Source of the DNA: JBBDNC01 sp040877875
GTDB lineage: Bacteria; Bacteroidota; Rhodothermia; Balneolales; Balneolaceae
Assembly (NCBI GenBank): GCA_040877875.1
Contig: JBBDNC010000215.1
Location: 1 to 9,626 of the forward strand
Length of the DNA: 9,626 nucleotides
Reading direction: 5' to 3'
Shown one piece after another: positions 6,278-9,626 of the stretch (positions are counted from its first letter, which is position 1; every line of letters starts with the position of its first letter). A program made the position numbers and the translations under genes. The notes under the pieces are model-generated. The model was not told the origin of the DNA and ran no database searches. It was given only the letters and a program-made list of their open reading frames with translations.

Positions 6278-7555
6278 TTACATCCTGGGATTTACAATAT
6301 TGTTATAAATGGAACCGAATGTAAACTCCACGCCGAATCTCACCTCGTAGGAATACGAAGTAAAACGCTCGCGAAGATTCAACAGTTGCTCGGCATCGGT
6401 AATACCTCCGGCGGGGATGGATAACTGATTATTTATCCAGGCATACTCCCCTGATATATAAATAGAGAATCCTCTGTAAATCCTGAAGTTAAGTTGCATC
6501 TCAGTGTCCAGTCGGTTCTTGTTTAAATCATGAAGATAGGTAGAGCCGTTGATCTCGGTTTCAAATTCTCCCCACGGCTGCGTGAACTCAATATTAGTTC
6601 TCAGCTCTTGCTCTAATAGATATTCCGATGTTTTATCATAAATTGTTCGATCGATGTAATCGCGGTATCCACCGGAAATACCATATAAAATCGTAATCTG
6701 CCGTCTTGAAAACTCCTCATAAGGGAATATACTGTACTCCACGGCGAGGCCTCCATCCGTTAAAAGATCCAGATTGTTACGCGTAGAGTGTCGGATATCT
6801 GAAGTGATACCGACTGACCAGTGGTCGGATAAACTTTTTACAAGCAGCAAATCTGCACCGCGGCTCTCTCTTGTAAAAACACGAGTGGTATCATCGTCCC
6901 GGAAAGTCTGGCGTTCGTAGTACTGACCTGCATCAAATTCCAGCTTCATTTCATGGGTGATACGTTCTATATTCAACCCCCCCCGAAGCGAGAACTCCTT
7001 CTCCGATTCCTCACCCTCGAGATCGGTATCCGCATTGAGTTCAAAAACCCAATAATTCCACCGGTCCAGCTCGGAGGCATCCTGACGTTCCTCTTCCGGT
7101 TCATAGCTGATATTTAGGTTTTCAGCAACCGGGCGATCGGCCAGAAAAAAGTACAACCCTCGTTTGATAGATTCATTAAGGCCGATTCGCCGTTCATCCT
7201 CGGTATCAGATTCTGCAGAAAAATAGGTAATGGTTCTGCTTAAGTCAGAAAATTCATGATGACCAATAAATTGAACCTCATACTCAAGTCCGCCGCTTCC
7301 TGTCTGTTGAGTAGTGACCAATATATGGAGATCGGCCTCGTCCTTGTTTCGAACATAATTGACAAAGGTGATTTCATCCCGGATATAGGATTCATTGCAA
7401 TTCCACCCCCGGCAATCCAAAAAAACATCGATGGTTTCGGCTTGATCGGGTGAGGTCTCCTGGGCCGTTAAAAGTTCGGGGACAATAAGAAATAAAAGAC
7501 CACAAAGAGGATAAACGAACCTTTCAAAAAACAAATAAAATAATTTATATAGCAA
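6278..7555 (-). CDS. Exported protein of unknown function with probable C-terminal beta-barrel
   Basis: A protein of up to 425 residues that I do not recognise by name. A hydrophobic N-terminus (about 14-31, ending LLTAQ) acts as a signal peptide. Residues 42-145 form a soluble domain starting VFLDCRGWNCNESYIRDEI, with Cys48 and Cys53, then FVNYVRNKDEADLHILVTTQQ, which resembles small alpha/beta periplasmic domains such as those of TolB or CsgG type. An acidic linker (150-187) leads to alternating amphipathic strands (about 188-425) ending VRFGVEFTFGSIYNNIVNP, consistent with an outer-membrane beta-barrel. There is no ATG: TAG precedes at 7559-7561, and the first candidates are TTG at 7555 or 7534. 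TTG at codon 8 would give a more ordinary signal peptide. It is convergent with the M1 peptidase and divergent from the gene at 7932. Confidence 0.75.
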   Translation of the reverse strand: MLYKLFYLFFERFVYPLCGLLFLIVPELLTAQETSPDQAETIDVFLDCRGWNCNESYIRDEITFVNYVRNKDEADLHILVTTQQTGSGGLEYEVQFIGHHEFSDLSRTITYFSAESDTEDERRIGLNESIKRGLYFFLADRPVAENLNISYEPEEERQDASELDRWNYWVFELNADTDLEGEESEKEFSLRGGLNIERITHEMKLEFDAGQYYERQTFRDDDTTRVFTRESRGADLLLVKSLSDHWSVGITSDIRHSTRNNLDLLTDGGLAVEYSIFPYEEFSRRQITILYGISGGYRDYIDRTIYDKTSEYLLEQELRTNIEFTQPWGEFETEINGSTYLHDLNKNRLDTEMQLNFRIYRGFSIYISGEYAWINNQLSIPAGGITDAEQLLNLRERFTSYSYEVRFGVEFTFGSIYNNIVNPRM

Positions 7556-7835
7556 TTTCTAATCTTCCCAAAAGTTAAGGTTAACCTTTCCACCAACGAA
7601 CCCGACAGGTATTTGCCGGAATCAAGAAACTTGACAATGTGAAGTCTAATCAATGCGCATTAAAAAAATAAATGTTTCAGTTATAAAACTTGTTAAAAAA
7701 AGTTACATGAATATTATCATAATTAACATTTGACTGGCTTTTCACATAGAAAGAAAAAAACACTTCTGTACAAAGCTTATCTGTTCCATTTTTCTATCAT
7801 GATCCGGTCAAGAGACTGTCGGCTTTCGGAAGATC

Positions 7836-7858
7836 TTAGGAGTCTATCAGACTCCTAA
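7836..7858. repeat. Perfect hairpin, 10-bp arms, 3-base loop
   Basis: TTAGGAGTCT (7836-7845), loop ATC, AGACTCCTAA (7849-7858). The match stops at the flanking bases 7835/7859. No run of T follows on either strand, so it does not look like an ordinary terminator. It lies 74 bases before the start at 7932, in the likely leader of that gene. Confidence 0.85.
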
Positions 7859-7887
7859 AGGTAAGAATTCAGAAAGTTGAAACATCA

Positions 7888-7910
7888 ATTGGGAAATAGT
7901 GATTCCCAAT
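7888..7910. repeat. Second perfect hairpin, 8-bp arms, 7-base loop
   Basis: ATTGGGAA (7888-7895) and TTCCCAAT (7903-7910) enclose a seven-base loop. It ends 21 bases before the ATG at 7932, so in the mRNA it would sit just upstream of or against the ribosome-binding region. It has the same total length (23 bases) as the hairpin 29 bases upstream but a different sequence. Confidence 0.8.
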
Positions 7911-7931
7911 CCCAACCGTATCTGATTTCTT

Positions 7932-8918
7932 ATGCATACCGGCAGAATCTGTTTTACTACTTTACTTCTGTTATGGATTGCTGCTGTTCCTGTGAGAGGA
8001 CAAACGTGCAGTTGCGCCGGCGCCCCGTTGATCAGCTCACAAAGTTCCGGAGCTTCCTCTGCCGGCAATTTTCTTTTAGGCCTCACCTACGAACATCACG
8101 AAATTTCAAATCTCTACAATGAAGACAGGTCTCTCGATGACGAAAACGACACTCGGAATACCCGGTCGTTATTACTTGAAATCCATTATGGGATTACCAA
8201 CCGCCTGTCCATTTCCGGAACATTCAGCCATGTAGGCAAGGATCGGACCACCGGCCGACAATTTTCCGGAGGCGGACAAACCGTCTCTACGAGCGGTATT
8301 GGTGACGGTGTGTTTCTGCTCAGATATATCATCCACCCGCAATCCATCTGGGAACAATATCATTTGGCAGTCGGTGCCGGCGCCAAAGTGCCTTTTGGCA
8401 CAACTTCCCTGACCCGCCAGGGATTGGCATTAAACATGGACATGCAGCCGGGAACGGGGGCATGGGATGGCGTAGGATGGTCATATGCCTCTGTTTCTTT
8501 TTTACCCCATACCACCATGAATCTCTTCTGGTCCAACTCCTTCCGATATACCGGATCGGCCGAACGATTCCAAATTAACGATCGGTACAGCTTCGGTAAC
8601 GAATGGGTGTCGGACCTCGGTGTTAACAATACGCTAACCGGGAATTTATCCTGGATCCTCCAGCTCAGATACCGTTCATCAAGTTCAGATAGAATCAACG
8701 ATGGTATCCAGCCCAACACAGGCGGTAAGTGGTTGTATCTACAACCCAGAATTAATTATGCCTTTACGGATCTTGTTTCCATGCAGGTTGGGGGACGCAT
8801 ACCTCTTTATCAAAATGTAAACGGAACCCAGCCTACAAGCACGTACGCTATTTCCGGTACTCTTTTTCTGAATTTTAACAGCAACGAAAGCGTGTTTATC
8901 TATGCGAACAAAAATTAA
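7932..8918 (+). CDS. Outer-membrane beta-barrel protein (transporter-like)
   Basis: A 328-residue exported protein. The signal peptide (residues 1-23, ending PVRG) is followed by a mature N-terminus QTCSCAGAPL with Cys26 and Cys28. The rest is a series of amphipathic beta-strands with aromatic ends, for example LLLEIHYGITNRLSISGTFSHV, FLLRYIIHPQ, YHLAVGAGAKVPFGTTSLT, LYLQPRINYAFTDLVSMQVGGRIPLYQ and YAISGTLFLNFN. This is the pattern of the phenol-degradation-type (MetA) or transporter-like barrel family, whose substrates are mostly unknown. Glycine- and serine-rich loops lie between strands. The C-S-C motif at the mature N-terminus could bind a metal or form a disulphide; this is a guess. The last 17 bases overlap the start of the DUF3179 lipoprotein gene, so the two are very probably translated together. 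Confidence 0.8.
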   Translation: MHTGRICFTTLLLLWIAAVPVRGQTCSCAGAPLISSQSSGASSAGNFLLGLTYEHHEISNLYNEDRSLDDENDTRNTRSLLLEIHYGITNRLSISGTFSHVGKDRTTGRQFSGGGQTVSTSGIGDGVFLLRYIIHPQSIWEQYHLAVGAGAKVPFGTTSLTRQGLALNMDMQPGTGAWDGVGWSYASVSFLPHTTMNLFWSNSFRYTGSAERFQINDRYSFGNEWVSDLGVNNTLTGNLSWILQLRYRSSSSDRINDGIQPNTGGKWLYLQPRINYAFTDLVSMQVGGRIPLYQNVNGTQPTSTYAISGTLFLNFNSNESVFIYANKN

Positions 8919-9626
8919 CACTTCAAAAATTTATCGAAAATGGGCTCCTCTAATTCTCGGGTTCATATTGTTACTGATGTTTACCGGTTGTGACCTATTG
9001 GGAGGAGATGACGACGACAGCTCTGCCCCCAATCAGACCGGGGGAGACTGGTTGATTCCACAAGATGAAATTTTTGACGGCGGACCGGGGCCCGATGGAA
9101 TCCCGTCTATTGACAACCCGGAATTTTCACCCGTCAGTCAATCAGATTATATCATCGAAAACCGCCTGGTGGTCGGAATTAAAATCGACGATGAGATCCG
9201 GGCGTATCCCCACCAAATTCTGGATTGGCACGAAATTGTCAATGACAACATTGGCGATGAAGCGATTGCGCTGACCTATTGCCCTCTTACCGGGACCGCC
9301 ATCGGGTGGGACCGCCGGGTTCAGGGAGAAGTCACGGAGTTCGGAGTTTCGGGGCTGTTGTTCAGAAACAACCTGGTTGCATTTGATCGTAACGGTGGAG
9401 ACCGCTGGTCTCAAATGCAAATGCGCAGTGTGGCCGGGGAAATTGCGGGGCAAACCATCCGTACGGTAAAAATTATTGAGACTACCTGGGCTACATGGAA
9501 AGAGTTATATCCGAACTCCGAGGTATTGACTGAAAATACAGGTTTTGACCGTCCTTATCAGGGATTTCAACCTTATGGCCAGGATTACCTGGTCAACCAC
9601 GACAGAATTTTATTTCCGGTTAAAAA
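8902..9626 (+). CDS. DUF3179 domain lipoprotein, N-terminal part (runs off window)
   Basis: 241 codons of a protein open at the window end. The ATG at 8902 lies inside the last codons of the barrel gene. Residues 14-30 are a lipoprotein signal with lipobox F-T-G-C, so Cys30 would be lipidated. The mature start is CDLLGG followed by DDDD, an acidic run near the lipid anchor like that of surface-exposed lipoproteins in Bacteroidota. From about 80 the DUF3179 domain is clear: GIKIDDEIRAYP (92-103), LDWHEIVND (107-115), ALTYCPLTGTAIGWDR (123-138), LLFRNNLVAFDR (152-163), and TTWATWKELYPNSEVL (194-209). Family members usually have about 300-400 residues, so the C-terminal third is missing. The domain has no established function; the conserved His110, Glu111 and Cys127 suggest a binding or catalytic site. 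Confidence 0.92.
   Translation, partial: MRTKINTSKIYRKWAPLILGFILLLMFTGCDLLGGDDDDSSAPNQTGGDWLIPQDEIFDGGPGPDGIPSIDNPEFSPVSQSDYIIENRLVVGIKIDDEIRAYPHQILDWHEIVNDNIGDEAIALTYCPLTGTAIGWDRRVQGEVTEFGVSGLLFRNNLVAFDRNGGDRWSQMQMRSVAGEIAGQTIRTVKIIETTWATWKELYPNSEVLTENTGFDRPYQGFQPYGQDYLVNHDRILFPVK

Larger units (their letters stand above)
7556..7931. other. AT-rich divergent intergenic region
   Basis: 376 bases between two divergent exported-protein genes. The left half is strongly AT-rich. A sigma-70-like pair, TTGTTA (7690-7695) and TATTAT (7712-7717) with a 16-base spacer, could drive the plus-strand genes, but this is weak, and Bacteroidota-type promoters differ. The right half holds two perfect hairpins listed separately. 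I see no open frame or RNA gene that I can name. Confidence 0.5.

Noticed and set aside
6268..6291. Inverted repeat ATCCCA/TGGGAT between the convergent genes
   Set aside because: Six-base arms with a 12-base loop, overlapping the stop codon of the minus-strand gene, and no T-tract on either strand; too weak to call a terminator.
7631..7659. TTGACA at 7631-7636 as a -35 element
   Set aside because: No acceptable -10 element lies 16-18 bases downstream.

Overview
The window looks like part of a chromosome from a member of the Bacteroidota/Balneolota/Rhodothermota group. The reasons are a FecI-like extracytoplasmic sigma factor next to secreted polysaccharide-degrading enzymes, several exported proteins whose signal peptides end in A-x-A-Q or similar, outer-membrane beta-barrels, and mostly weak Shine-Dalgarno sequences. 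Base composition is moderate (about half GC by eye). The phylum is inferred from gene content only; no rRNA or tRNA gene is visible.

Left arm (1-3242, all minus strand): a carbohydrate-related group, read right to left. It holds an ECF sigma factor (2622-3242), an L-rhamnose mutarotase overlapping it by 20 bases (2327-2641), the remnant of a secreted FG-GAP/propeller protein resembling rhamnogalacturonan-lyase-type proteins (1820-2254), a secreted esterase of the esterase-D/CE1 kind broken by an in-frame TAA (618-1505), a short sulfatase remnant (341-562), and the intact N-terminus of a formylglycine sulfatase running off the window (1-296). Sulfatases, esterase, lyase-like protein and rhamnose mutarotase together suggest a locus for a sulfated or acylated rhamnose-containing polysaccharide (ulvan or a rhamnogalacturonan are candidates). 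Three of its genes are visibly decayed.

Middle (3243-6277): a palindrome-rich divergent region, then a SorC-family sugar-responsive repressor (3499-4479). A secreted M1 zinc aminopeptidase with all catalytic residues (4511-6199) follows after a 31-base gap and is probably co-transcribed.

Right arm (6278-9626): a convergent minus-strand gene for an exported protein with a small two-cysteine N-terminal domain and a probable C-terminal beta-barrel (6278-7555), which has no ATG start. Next is an AT-rich intergenic region with two perfect hairpins (7556-7931). A plus-strand pair follows: a beta-barrel outer-membrane protein with a mature C-S-C motif (7932-8918), overlapping by 17 bases a DUF3179 lipoprotein that runs off the window (8902-9626).

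The most notable points are the esterase nonsense codon, which lies inside a perfect 20-base palindrome and removes the catalytic histidine; the sulfatase and lyase remnants beside it; the sigma-factor/mutarotase overlap without an anti-sigma gene; the stacked operator-like palindromes before the SorC regulator; and the barrel/DUF3179 pair. I see no CRISPR array, complete insertion sequence or recognisably new defence system.
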